In this document: positions 1 through 8,213 of the stretch, in pieces
Layout: each line of letters begins with the position of its first letter
How positions within the stretch are numbered: position 1 is the stretch's first letter
From: Rhodovulum sulfidophilum
GTDB taxonomy: Bacteria; Pseudomonadota; Alphaproteobacteria; Rhodobacterales; Rhodobacteraceae
Length of the DNA: 64,000 nucleotides
NCBI GenBank assembly: GCA_003241785.1
Contig: QFPW01000007.1
Coordinates: 107,339-171,338, forward strand
Direction of reading: 5' to 3'
Notes under the pieces: generated by a model
Databases searched by the model: none
Seen by the model: the letters and a program-made list of their open reading frames with translations, nothing else
What the model was told of the DNA's origin: nothing
Made by a program: the position numbers and the translations under genes

Positions 1-444
1 GACCTGATCCTCGCAAGCCTCGCCGGGATCCTCGCCGGGGAGCGCCGCGCCGGGCGGCTCAGCGATGTCGAATGGCGCGCGCTCGACGACTACGTCCAGC
101 GCATGGGCGAGATGCAGTCGGCCTGCGAGCGTATCCGGCAGACCCCGGTGCCCTTCGGCTACACGCTGCTCCTGCACCGGACCGCGTTCATCTTCTGCCT
201 GCTGCTGCCCTTCGGCTTCGTCAACGTGCTCGGCTATTTCACGCCCTTCGCGAGCACGCTGGTCGCCTATGCGATCTTCGGGCTCGACGCGCTCGGCGAC
301 GAGCTGGAGCGCCCGTTCGGCAGCCAGCCCAACGACCTGCCGATCGCGGCGCTCGCCGACACGCTCGAGATCAACCTGCGCGCGGCGATGGGCGAGACCG
401 ACCTGCCGGCGCCGCCGGCGCCGCGGGATTTCATCCTGCTCTGA
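1..444 (+). CDS. Bestrophin-family (UPF0187) membrane protein, C-terminal fragment
   Basis: The open frame is entered from base 1 and ends at TGA 442-444, so only the last 147 codons are present and the start lies outside the window. Two hydrophobic segments (about residues 60-95 of the fragment) are followed by a hydrophilic tail with the GDELERPFG-type motif and the ..DLPI..L.. segment typical of the end of bacterial bestrophin-like proteins. These are pentameric anion-channel homologues of the inner membrane; their physiological role in bacteria is poorly known. The gene converges on the pqiC gene, with only four bases between the stop codons. Confidence 0.75.
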   Translation, partial: DLILASLAGILAGERRAGRLSDVEWRALDDYVQRMGEMQSACERIRQTPVPFGYTLLLHRTAFIFCLLLPFGFVNVLGYFTPFASTLVAYAIFGLDALGDELERPFGSQPNDLPIAALADTLEINLRAAMGETDLPAPPAPRDFILL

Positions 445-448
445 GCGT

Positions 449-1024
449 TCAGGCCGCCGGGCGGCCGGCGATCCGCGCCGCGATCCGGTCGGCCAGCAGC
501 TCGATCGCCCGGGCGTGGTCGGCGAGAAGCCCGGTGTACCCGGTTCCCCCCGGCGGCACGCTGATCCGGAACCGGTCCGAGGCGACGATCGCGCCCGAAG
601 CCGAGACGAGAATGTACTGGCCGCCGAAATCGAGCGCCGCGTCGGGGGCGCCGATCATCCGGTCGACGATCACCCGCAGCTGCAGCGCCGGCGGGTCGAA
701 GGCGGGCCAGGGATCGGCCGCGATCTGGCCACCGAGCCGGCTCTGCAGCGCGGCGACGAGATGCCGGGTCAGCGCGCGCTGCGGCGTGTCGGCCCAGAGC
801 GCGCCGCTCGACAGCGTCACCGCGCCCTCCGGCCGCAGCTCGGCGATCTCGAGCGCGCTCGCATAGGCGGGCAGGTCGATGTCCGCCACCGCCATCGTGA
901 CGCGGCCGGCGCGCGCGGGCGCGGTCGTGGCCTCGGGCGGCAGCAGGTAATAGTCCGTCGCACCGCAGGCGGAGAGGGCGGCCAGCAGCGGCAGGGTCAG
1001 GGCGGCGCGTCTCACGTCTCTCAT
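449..1024 (-). CDS. pqiC: PqiC-like ABC-type transport auxiliary lipoprotein
   Basis: A 191-residue protein with a lipoprotein signal peptide: hydrophobic stretch 8-19 and lipobox LSAC with Cys20. The rest matches the PqiC/YmbA (DUF330) layout. PqiC is an outer-membrane lipoprotein that docks on the periplasmic PqiB tube. The ATG overlaps the TGA of pqiB (ATGA), so the two are translationally coupled. Last gene of the pqiA-pqiA-pqiB-pqiC operon. Family assignment is solid from context and lipobox; function is inferred from the E. coli system, whose transported substrate is thought to be lipid. Confidence 0.85.
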   Translation of the reverse strand: MRDVRRAALTLPLLAALSACGATDYYLLPPEATTAPARAGRVTMAVADIDLPAYASALEIAELRPEGAVTLSSGALWADTPQRALTRHLVAALQSRLGGQIAADPWPAFDPPALQLRVIVDRMIGAPDAALDFGGQYILVSASGAIVASDRFRISVPPGGTGYTGLLADHARAIELLADRIAARIAGRPAA

Positions 1025-3465
1025 CTCCCGAAGATCAGCGAATTGGGCTTGCGCTCGAGCGCCGAGACCAGGTCGTTGATCGACTTCGCCGTCGTGTTGA
1101 TCTGGCGCAGCAGCGCGAGCGTCTCGCGGTTGACCGGGCTGTCGGGTCCGAGCGAGGACAGCGTCGCATCCGCCCGCGCGGCGACCGCGTTGAGCTGGGC
1201 GACGAGCGCGGGCAGGTCGGCCGTCGCCTCGGAAATCGCGTCGGCCGCGCGTCCGGCGGAGGCGAGCGTCGCGTTCACGTTCTCGACCGCCCCGCCGGCC
1301 TGGAGCGCCGCGAGCGTCGAGCGCAGCTCGTCGAGCGTGCCGGCCAGCGCCGCCGGCAGCTGCCGCGTTCCCTCGGAGCCGAGCAGCCCGTCGACGGTCG
1401 CGAGCAGCTGCGAGGCCCGGGTCGCGAGCTGGTCGAGCGGCAGGTCGTTGGCGCGGTCGGAGAGCGCGGTCAGGCTGTTGATCAGCGGCGTGAGCTGGCC
1501 GCTCGCGGTGTTGACGTTGCCGATCGCCGCCTGCGCCTGCTCGGCGACGGCGTTGATCCGCGCGGTGAGGTCCGAGGTGGCGATCTGCTCGGTGATCTGG
1601 CGCAGCGCGGCGATCGAGGCGGTGGCGTCGGTGACCGCGCCGCCCTGGCGCAGCTCGGCGAGCAGCCCGCGCACCTCGGCGAGCGAGGCGTTGAGATTGG
1701 TCGGGATCTCGCTCACGCCCGGGCTCCGGACCAGCGCGTCGACCGACTGGACGAGCTGGTCGCCCGAGGTGACGAGCTCCTCGAGCGGCAGCTCCTCGAT
1801 CCGCGCCGACAGCGCGTTGATGCGGGCCACCACCTGCGGCACGCTCTCCGAGGCGGCGGTGCCGATCTCGGCCACGGCGGCGCTCGTCGCGTCGAGCGCC
1901 GCGCCGAGCCGCTCGACGAGCCGCTGCTCCTCGACCTGGGCGACGACGCGCTGCGCCGAGGTCAGGATGTCGGCGAGCCGCTGGGGCGCCTCCTGCACGC
2001 CCGGCTGCGCGATCACCTGCTGGACGTCGGCGATCAGCTGGCCGAGGTTCTCCGGCGCCTCGCGGACCCGGGGGTCGCTCACCACCGCGTTCACGTTCTC
2101 GAGCAGGTTCTGCGCGGTGCGCAGCAGGTCCTCGATCGGCAGGCTGGAGAGCCGTTGCATCAGCCCCTGCGCCGAGGCTGTCAGCGCGCGGGTGTCCGCG
2201 GGCGCGGTCGGGATGATCGGATGGGGCTGGGCGTCGGGGTTGAACGCGCCCGGCGGCGGGTTGTCCAGCATGGCGAGGTCGACGTAGAGCGTCTGGCTCA
2301 GCAGGCCGGAGGTCGCGAGCCGCGCGCGCATGCCGCGCTCGACCTCGGAGGAGAGCAGCGCGAGGAGCTGCGCCGACATCTCCGCGTCGCTGCCCTCGAG
2401 GATCCCCATCCGGCGCGGGAAGAGCGTGAGCGTGGTGCGCAGCGCGATGCGCGGCGCGCGCTCCTCGTCGACGATCACCGCCTGCACCCCGGTGACCTCG
2501 CCGACGGTCAGGCCGCGGTACTGAACCTCGGCCCCGGCCGCGAGGCCGCCGACGGACCCGTCGAAATAGGCGGTCACCGACTGGCGGAAGCCGGTCTCAT
2601 ACTCGAATATGTCGCGCCGCGCGTCGGTTTCGGTCGCGTAGAGCTCGTAGACATGCCCGGCCTCGACCGCCTTCGGGTCCGAGCCGACGGTGTCGAAGGC
2701 GACGCCGCCCTGGACGAGCGAGAGCAGGCTCGCGACGTTGAGCTCCGCCCCCGAGGGGCCGAGGGTGATGTCGAAGCCGCTCGCGTTCCAGAAGCGCGTG
2801 GCCTCGGTCAGACGGGTGTTGTTCGGCGCGTTGACGAAGATGTCGATCATCACGTCGCCGGCGGGGGTGAGCTCGATGCTCTCGATCCGGCCGACCTGGA
2901 TGCGCTTGAAGAGGACGGGCGCGCCGACGACCATCGACCCGCCCTCGGGCGCGCGCAGGCGCACGCGCGTCCCGGGCTGGCCGGCCGGGGTCAGCGGCGG
3001 CGAGGGCAGGGCGGTGAAATGATCGGACCAGACGCCGGGCGTGTCGTCCCAGTATCCCTCGATGTAGACGCCGGACAGCACGGTATCGAGCCCGGAGATC
3101 CCCTGCGAGGTCACCGACGGCCGCACCACCCAGAATTCCGCCTCCGAGTCGAGGTTGCGCGCGACCTCCTTGTCGATCCGCGCCGAGACGATCACCTGCT
3201 TCAGATCGGGCGTGAGCCGCACGGATTCGACCGCGCCGACCGAGACCTCGCGGAACCGAACGGCGGTCTTGCCGGCCTCGATTCCGGCCGCGTTGTCGAA
3301 GGTGATCTCGATCACCGGGCCCCGGGCGTCGTAGTTGCGCCAGGCGACCGCGAGCGAGACGATCAGCGCGACGAGGGGGATGAGCCAGACCGCCGAGAGG
3401 CGGCGCGCCGGCGCCACCTGCTTCGGCCCCTCGACGATCGGGTCCGGCACTTCGGTCTCAGCCAT
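1021..3465 (-). CDS. pqiB: PqiB-like MCE-domain intermembrane transport protein with extended C-terminal needle
   Basis: 814 residues. One N-terminal transmembrane helix (about 25-42) anchors it in the inner membrane. Three MCE/MlaD domains follow at about 48-145, 167-260 and 297-400. From about 425 to the end is a long, mostly helical region containing three related units of about 116 residues, each starting with an LP(I/L)(E/D)(D/E/Q)L box (residues 442, 559, 676). The protein ends in NSLIFGR, a usual end for this family. E. coli PqiB is 546 residues, so the extra length is almost all in the C-terminal needle. PqiB hexamers form a tube across the periplasm for lipid movement. It starts inside the end of the upstream pqiA gene (ATGGCTGA, 8-base overlap). 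Confidence 0.88.
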   Translation of the reverse strand: MAETEVPDPIVEGPKQVAPARRLSAVWLIPLVALIVSLAVAWRNYDARGPVIEITFDNAAGIEAGKTAVRFREVSVGAVESVRLTPDLKQVIVSARIDKEVARNLDSEAEFWVVRPSVTSQGISGLDTVLSGVYIEGYWDDTPGVWSDHFTALPSPPLTPAGQPGTRVRLRAPEGGSMVVGAPVLFKRIQVGRIESIELTPAGDVMIDIFVNAPNNTRLTEATRFWNASGFDITLGPSGAELNVASLLSLVQGGVAFDTVGSDPKAVEAGHVYELYATETDARRDIFEYETGFRQSVTAYFDGSVGGLAAGAEVQYRGLTVGEVTGVQAVIVDEERAPRIALRTTLTLFPRRMGILEGSDAEMSAQLLALLSSEVERGMRARLATSGLLSQTLYVDLAMLDNPPPGAFNPDAQPHPIIPTAPADTRALTASAQGLMQRLSSLPIEDLLRTAQNLLENVNAVVSDPRVREAPENLGQLIADVQQVIAQPGVQEAPQRLADILTSAQRVVAQVEEQRLVERLGAALDATSAAVAEIGTAASESVPQVVARINALSARIEELPLEELVTSGDQLVQSVDALVRSPGVSEIPTNLNASLAEVRGLLAELRQGGAVTDATASIAALRQITEQIATSDLTARINAVAEQAQAAIGNVNTASGQLTPLINSLTALSDRANDLPLDQLATRASQLLATVDGLLGSEGTRQLPAALAGTLDELRSTLAALQAGGAVENVNATLASAGRAADAISEATADLPALVAQLNAVAARADATLSSLGPDSPVNRETLALLRQINTTAKSINDLVSALERKPNSLIFGR

Positions 3466-4111
3466 GGTCGGGCCTCGCCTCCGCGCTGTCCCAGATCAGT
3501 CGAGGATCCATAGCCTGCGCCGAAAGCATGGTAAAGATGACGCAAAGTGCGAAGCAGACCGCGGCCGGCCCCGCGTAGATCGAGGCGAGGAAGCCGAGCT
3601 TGACCAGCGCGGTCAGGATTGCGACGACGAAGACGTCGACCATCGACCAGCGGCCGATGAACTCGACGAATTCATAGAGATGGATCCGCGCCGAGGGCGG
3701 TATCCGGCCCCGCCGCTCGATCGACAGTGCGAGAAAGGCGATGGCGATGAATTTCGAGATCGGGATCGCCACGCTCGCGAGCAGGATGATGAGCGCGACC
3801 GGAATGTCGCCGTGCTGCGCGAGCTCGACCGCGCCGCCGACGATGGTCGAGGCATAGCGCGTCCCGACGCTGTCGGTGATGAGCATCGGCAGCAGATTCG
3901 CCGGGACGTAGCAGATGAGCCCGACGAGCCAGAGCGCCCAGACCCGCTGCAGGCTGCGCGGCGCGCGGCTGTTGAGATGGGCGCCGCAGCGCGGGCAGTT
4001 CGAGAGCGTCGCGGGCGAGGCGCGCCCGCAGACGCGGCAGCCGATGAGCCCCGCGGCGCGGGCGGTGATCTCCGGAACCGGCCCGGCCCCGGCCGGCGGC
4101 GCCGCGCTCAC
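3458..4111 (-). CDS. pqiA: PqiA-like inner membrane protein (second copy)
   Basis: 217 residues if translation starts at GTG 4111-4109, which overlaps the TGA of the upstream pqiA copy (GTGA). An ATG at 4153 is possible but would overlap the neighbour by 46 bases. A four-cysteine zinc-ribbon (CRVCG and CPRCG, about residues 25-43) precedes four hydrophobic segments. This is a single PqiA domain, whereas E. coli PqiA carries two in one chain; together the two genes here supply both halves. Role: membrane partner of the PqiB MCE tube in lipid trafficking. Confidence 0.85.
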   Translation of the reverse strand: MSAAPPAGAGPVPEITARAAGLIGCRVCGRASPATLSNCPRCGAHLNSRAPRSLQRVWALWLVGLICYVPANLLPMLITDSVGTRYASTIVGGAVELAQHGDIPVALIILLASVAIPISKFIAIAFLALSIERRGRIPPSARIHLYEFVEFIGRWSMVDVFVVAILTALVKLGFLASIYAGPAAVCFALCVIFTMLSAQAMDPRLIWDSAEARPDHG

Positions 4112-4794
4112 CGCGCCGCCTTCGCGCGCTCCAGCGCGCGCCAGACCGCCCATTCGTTGAGGCTGGTTCCCTCGTAGATCACCAGGACGACGAGCAGGGT
4201 CATCGCCCAGAAGGCCGGGCCGAGCGTGACGCTCGCCATGCCCGCGATCTTCACCAGCGCGACGACCACGCCGATCACGAAGATCTCCGACATCGCCCAG
4301 GGCTTGAGCTCGCGGGCGAGGCGGAAGGCGGGTTCGGCGCGCGGCGCGGGCGGCCGGCCCAGGATGAGCGGCATGAGCGTATAGGTCAGCGCGATCGCGC
4401 GGATCAGCGGGATGACGATGATCAGGAGCAGGATCGCGACCGAGAGCGGCGCGATCATGGTGCCGCGGAAGGCGAAGGCGACCTGGAGCACCGAGGCGGT
4501 GCTGGTACGCCCGGCGATCGACAGTTCGAGGAAGGGCAGGCTGATCGCCGCGGTCATCAGGATCACGCTCGCGATCGACGAAGCGAGCGTGCGCTGGAAC
4601 CCGTCCATGCGGTTGGTCATCAGCACGGTCCGGCAGCGCGCGCAGGTCAGACGGCCGTTGATCGGCGGGTCGACCTGCCGCTGCAGGAGGTCGCAGACCG
4701 GGCAGGCGATCAGATCCGCCGGCGCGCCGGCGGAGTCCGGCGCGCGGGGAATCGCGGACGCGGCGGTGGTCTCGGGCATGTTCATGGCCGCCAT
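4108..4794 (-). CDS. pqiA: PqiA-like inner membrane protein (first copy)
   Basis: 228 residues with an N-terminal zinc-ribbon (CPVCD and CARCR, about residues 31-53) and four transmembrane segments. It is the first gene of the pqi operon and a single-domain PqiA homologue. ATG codons 3 and 5 residues further in are alternative starts. The gene begins only 33 bases after the stop of the upstream permease gene on the same strand, so read-through from the polyamine-type transporter operon is possible. Little similarity to the second copy outside the fold, consistent with the two specialised halves of E. coli PqiA. Confidence 0.85.
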   Translation of the reverse strand: MAAMNMPETTAASAIPRAPDSAGAPADLIACPVCDLLQRQVDPPINGRLTCARCRTVLMTNRMDGFQRTLASSIASVILMTAAISLPFLELSIAGRTSTASVLQVAFAFRGTMIAPLSVAILLLIIVIPLIRAIALTYTLMPLILGRPPAPRAEPAFRLARELKPWAMSEIFVIGVVVALVKIAGMASVTLGPAFWAMTLLVVLVIYEGTSLNEWAVWRALERAKAAR

Positions 4795-4827
4795 CTAGGC
4801 GCGATGGAAGCGCGGGGGGAAGGGGGA

Positions 4828-5679
4828 TCAGCCCGGGCTCATGCCGCGAAGCCGCTCGCCGCGCCGGCGCAGCAGCTCGAGCGTGACGAGCAGGAGCACC
4901 GAGATCGCGATCAGCACCGTGGCGACGGCGAGGATCGTCGGCGAGATCTGCTCGCGCAGGCCGATGAACATCTGCCAGGGCAGGGTCTTCTGCGAGGCCG
5001 AGCCGACGAAGAGCACCACGACCACCTCGTCGAAGGAGGTGATGAAGGCGAAGAGCGCGCCGGAGATCACGCCGGGCAGGATGAGGGGCATCTGCACCTT
5101 GAAGAAGGTGCGCAGCGGGTTCGAGCCGAGGCTCGCCGCGGCGCGGGTCAGGCTGCGGTCGAAGCCGACCAGCGTCGCGGTGACCGTGATGATCACGAAG
5201 GGAATGCCGAGCACGGCGTGGGCGAGGACCACGCCCCAGTAGGTGCCCTGCAGGCCGAGGCGGGAGTAGAAGAAATACATGCCCGCGGCCGAGATGATCG
5301 TCGGCACGATCATCGGCGAGATCAGGATCGCCATGATCACGCCGCGCGCCGGCACGTTGCCCTGGCTGAGGCCGACGGCGGCGAGCGTGCCGAGCACGAC
5401 CGCGAGCAGGGTCGCCACCGGCGCGATCCGGAGCGAGTTCCAGAGCGCCGTCTGCCAGTCGGGATTGGTGAAGAAGTCCTGGTAGTGCCGCGTCGAGAAG
5501 CCGGCCGGATCGAGCGACAGCATCTCCGGCGTGAAGGTGAAGAAGTTCGTCGCGTTGAAGCTGAGCGGCACGATCACCAGGATCGGCATGATCAGGAAGA
5601 AGAAGATCAGGACGCAGATCGCGCGGAACGTCCAGTGCCAGAGACGCTGGCCGGGGGTGGCGTATGCGGGAAGGGACAT
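4828..5679 (-). CDS. ABC transporter permease, PotC type
   Basis: 283 residues, six predicted membrane segments, and the permease EAA loop (AAASLGSNPLRTFFK followed by LPG, about residues 172-195) that contacts the ATPase. It belongs to the spermidine/putrescine permease family (PotC-like). It follows the PotB-type gene by four bases, and together they form the membrane channel of the importer encoded at 4828-9317. The real substrate (polyamine, other amine, or organic acid) cannot be told from the permease. Confidence 0.88.
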   Translation of the reverse strand: MSLPAYATPGQRLWHWTFRAICVLIFFFLIMPILVIVPLSFNATNFFTFTPEMLSLDPAGFSTRHYQDFFTNPDWQTALWNSLRIAPVATLLAVVLGTLAAVGLSQGNVPARGVIMAILISPMIVPTIISAAGMYFFYSRLGLQGTYWGVVLAHAVLGIPFVIITVTATLVGFDRSLTRAAASLGSNPLRTFFKVQMPLILPGVISGALFAFITSFDEVVVVLFVGSASQKTLPWQMFIGLREQISPTILAVATVLIAISVLLLVTLELLRRRGERLRGMSPG

Positions 5680-5683
5680 CGGT

Positions 5684-6946
5684 TTACCCCAGCTTGACGT
5701 TGTCGATGCCCACGATCCGGTCGTAGGTCCAGTAGAGCGCCAGCACCACGACCAGGAGCAGCGTCGCGAGCGCGGCGGCGAGGCCCCAGTTCAGCGAGGT
5801 CGAGATGTGGTAGGCGATCCGGTTCGAGATGAAGACGCCGGAGGTGCCGCCGACGAGCTCGGGCGTGATGTAGTAGCCGATCGCCAGGATGAAGGTCAGG
5901 ATCGCCCCGGCGCCGACGCCCGGCACCGACTGCGGGAAATAGACGCGCCAGAACGCGGTCCAGTCGTTCGCGCCGAGCGACTTGGCCGCGCGCACGTAGG
6001 AGGGCTTGATCCCCTTCATCACCGAGAACAGCGGCAGGATCATGAAGGGCAGCAGGATATGCGTCATCGTGATGATCGTGCCGGTCGCGTTGTTGATCAT
6101 CACCAGCCGGTTCGCGTTGCTGATGAGGCCGCTCCAGACCAGGAGGTCGTTGATCACGCCCTGCTGCTGGAGGAGCACCTTCCAGGAGGCGGTGCGCACC
6201 AGGAGCGAGGTCCAGAACGGCAAGAGCACGAGGATCATCAGCAGGTTCGACGTCCGGAGCGGCAGCGTCGCGAGCAGATAGGCGATCGGATAGCCGAGCA
6301 GGAAGCAGGTGAAGGTGATGGCGAGGCTCATCAGGAGCGTGCGCAGGAACAGCGTCACGTAGATCCGCTCGCCCGCCGGCTTCACCGCGACGCCGTCCGG
6401 CGTGCGCTGCAGGTCGACCGCGTTCAAGAGGTAGCCCGAGGTGAAGGGTCCGGAGAAGGTCTTGATCGTCCGCCAGGTGTTGAGATCGCCCCATTTCGGG
6501 TCGGCCTCGACGAACTGCTCCTTGAAGGGCTGGTCCGGGTCCATCCGCCGCAGGTCGCGCACCACGCCGCGCATCAGCGAGGACATGCCGGAATTCTCGT
6601 AGTTCAGCCGCTGGCCGAGACGGGTGTTGGTCTTGTTCTCGACCGCGACCGTCAGGTCGTCGTGCAGCGCGGCGAAGACCGGCTCGCCGGGCAGCTCCTG
6701 CCCGGCGGAGTCCCAGTCGCCGAGCGCCACGACGGTCTTGGGCAGCGTGTTCGGCACGATCTCGTTCTCGACCGAACGGAACAGCATGTCGCCGATCGGG
6801 AGCAGGAAGCTGACCAGCACGAAGATGAGCAGCGGCGCGACGAGCATGAGCGCGCGGCCCTTCTGCGCCCGCATCGCGCGGCGCAGGCTTGTCTTGAGCG
6901 GCGTGCCATCGGCCGCCAGCATCTGATCCGCCCTGGCGTCGGTCAT
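5684..6946 (-). CDS. ABC transporter permease, PotB type, with large periplasmic insertion
   Basis: 420 residues. A first membrane helix at about 32-52 is followed by some 140 hydrophilic residues before the next membrane helices begin near 195. The EAA loop is YVRAAKSLGANDWTAFWRVY (about residues 328-347). Ordinary PotB proteins are about 285 residues, so the segment between helices 1 and 2 is an insertion seen in a subset of this family. It pairs with the PotC-type permease downstream. An 83-base gap containing a strong hairpin separates it from the binding-protein gene upstream. Confidence 0.85.
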   Translation of the reverse strand: MTDARADQMLAADGTPLKTSLRRAMRAQKGRALMLVAPLLIFVLVSFLLPIGDMLFRSVENEIVPNTLPKTVVALGDWDSAGQELPGEPVFAALHDDLTVAVENKTNTRLGQRLNYENSGMSSLMRGVVRDLRRMDPDQPFKEQFVEADPKWGDLNTWRTIKTFSGPFTSGYLLNAVDLQRTPDGVAVKPAGERIYVTLFLRTLLMSLAITFTCFLLGYPIAYLLATLPLRTSNLLMILVLLPFWTSLLVRTASWKVLLQQQGVINDLLVWSGLISNANRLVMINNATGTIITMTHILLPFMILPLFSVMKGIKPSYVRAAKSLGANDWTAFWRVYFPQSVPGVGAGAILTFILAIGYYITPELVGGTSGVFISNRIAYHISTSLNWGLAAALATLLLVVVLALYWTYDRIVGIDNVKLG

Positions 6947-6985
6947 CGGTCGTCCTCTCCGGTCAACGGCTTCCGGTCAGTGTGT

Positions 6986-7017
6986 GTCCCGGGCGCGCGT
7001 CCTCGCGCGCCCGGGAC
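6986..7017 (-). terminator. Perfect 14-bp hairpin between binding-protein and permease genes
   Basis: GTCCCGGGCGCGCG (6986-6999) is followed by a TCCT loop and its exact complement at 7004-7017. No T-tract follows. Its position after a binding-protein gene and before the permease gene suits partial termination or 3'-end stabilisation of the upstream message, giving excess binding protein. The function is inferred; the hairpin itself is seen directly. Confidence 0.7.
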
Positions 7018-7029
7018 GTCTCGCGGCGC

Positions 7030-8163
7030 TTACTGCGCGAGCCAGGCCTGGAACTTCGCCTCGACCTCGTCCTGGTGGTCCGCCCACCATTCGATGTTGT
7101 TGACGAGGTAGTTCTTGGCGTTCTCCGGGTTGGTCGGCATGTGCGGCGCCATCTCGATGCCGAGGTCGGCATGGGTCGAGACCAGCGGCTGCGACGAGGC
7201 GCGGGCCGGGCCGTAGGCGATGTACTTCGCCTGGTCGGCGAGGCGCTGCGTGTCGGTGGCGAACTTCAGGAAGTTCAGCACCCGCGCCTTGCGGTCATCG
7301 GGCAGGTCGGCGGGGACGATCCAGCCGTCGAAGTCGAAGACCTCGTAGTCCCAGAGCATCGCGACCGGCTGCTTCTGCTCCTCGATCACCGAGAAGAGGC
7401 GGCCGTTGTAGGTCGAGCCGATCACCACTTCCTTGTCGGCGAGCAGCTGCGGCGTCTCGGCGCCGGCCGACCACCAGACGGTCTGGTCCTTGATCGTCGC
7501 GAGCTTGGCGAGCGCGCGGTCGACGCCCTCGGGGGTCGAGAGCACGTCGTAGAGGTCTTCCTTGGCGACGCCGTCGCAGATCAGCGCCCATTCGAGGTTC
7601 TTCTTCGGCCGCTTCTCGAGGCTGCGCTTGCCGGGGAACTTCTCGAGGTCGAACACGTCGCAGAGCGAGGTCGGGACCGCGCCGTTCCAGTCGGCCACGT
7701 CGGTGCGATAGCCGAAGGTGGTCGAGAACACGATCTGCGGGATGAAGCACTCGTTGATCAGGCTGTCGCCGAAATCGGCGGTCGGCGTCGAGCCGTCGGT
7801 TCCCGGCGCGAGATCCGCGTCGAAGTTGATCTCCATCGCGAGCCCCTCGTCGCAGAGGCGCTGGCTGTCCGGCCCCTCGACGTCGACGAGGTCCCAGGTG
7901 ACGTTGCCGGCCTCGAACTGCGCGCGGAGCTTCGCCACCGCCTCGTTCGAGCTCTCGTCCCAGACGAACTTGGTGCCGGTCGCCTCCGCGTAGGGCTCGG
8001 CATAGGCCTTCTGCTGCGAGACCTGATAGGCGCCGCCCCAGGAGACGACGGTCATCGAATCGGCGCAGCCCTCGCAGGGCTCGGGCTTGTCCTGCGCCAG
8101 CGCGGCCGTCCCGACGCCGAGGACGGAGATCGCGGAGGCCGCGAGAAGGTGTCTAAGGCTCAT
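7030..8163 (-). CDS. Extracellular solute-binding protein, PotD/PotF type
   Basis: 377 residues from ATG 8163, chosen because a signal peptide (MSLRHLLAASA.. to ALAQ, about residues 1-23) starts there and AGGGAGAA lies just upstream. The frame is open 49 codons further upstream, but that part is low-complexity and overlaps no signal. The mature part has the SWGG..Q and GYRTD-type patterns of spermidine/putrescine binding proteins. A PCEGC cysteine pair near the mature N-terminus is a variable feature. It is the periplasmic receptor of the adjacent importer. Confidence 0.87.
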   Translation of the reverse strand: MSLRHLLAASAISVLGVGTAALAQDKPEPCEGCADSMTVVSWGGAYQVSQQKAYAEPYAEATGTKFVWDESSNEAVAKLRAQFEAGNVTWDLVDVEGPDSQRLCDEGLAMEINFDADLAPGTDGSTPTADFGDSLINECFIPQIVFSTTFGYRTDVADWNGAVPTSLCDVFDLEKFPGKRSLEKRPKKNLEWALICDGVAKEDLYDVLSTPEGVDRALAKLATIKDQTVWWSAGAETPQLLADKEVVIGSTYNGRLFSVIEEQKQPVAMLWDYEVFDFDGWIVPADLPDDRKARVLNFLKFATDTQRLADQAKYIAYGPARASSQPLVSTHADLGIEMAPHMPTNPENAKNYLVNNIEWWADHQDEVEAKFQAWLAQ

Positions 8164-8213
8164 TGAGATGTTCTCCCTAGTTCGATCCGATGGCAGGCCG
8201 CCGGGGGCCGGGG

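Noticed and set aside
65..2287. A 740-codon plus-strand frame across the bestrophin end, pqiC and pqiB
   Set aside because: It runs through three convincing genes in other frames and has no ribosome site or recognisable domain.
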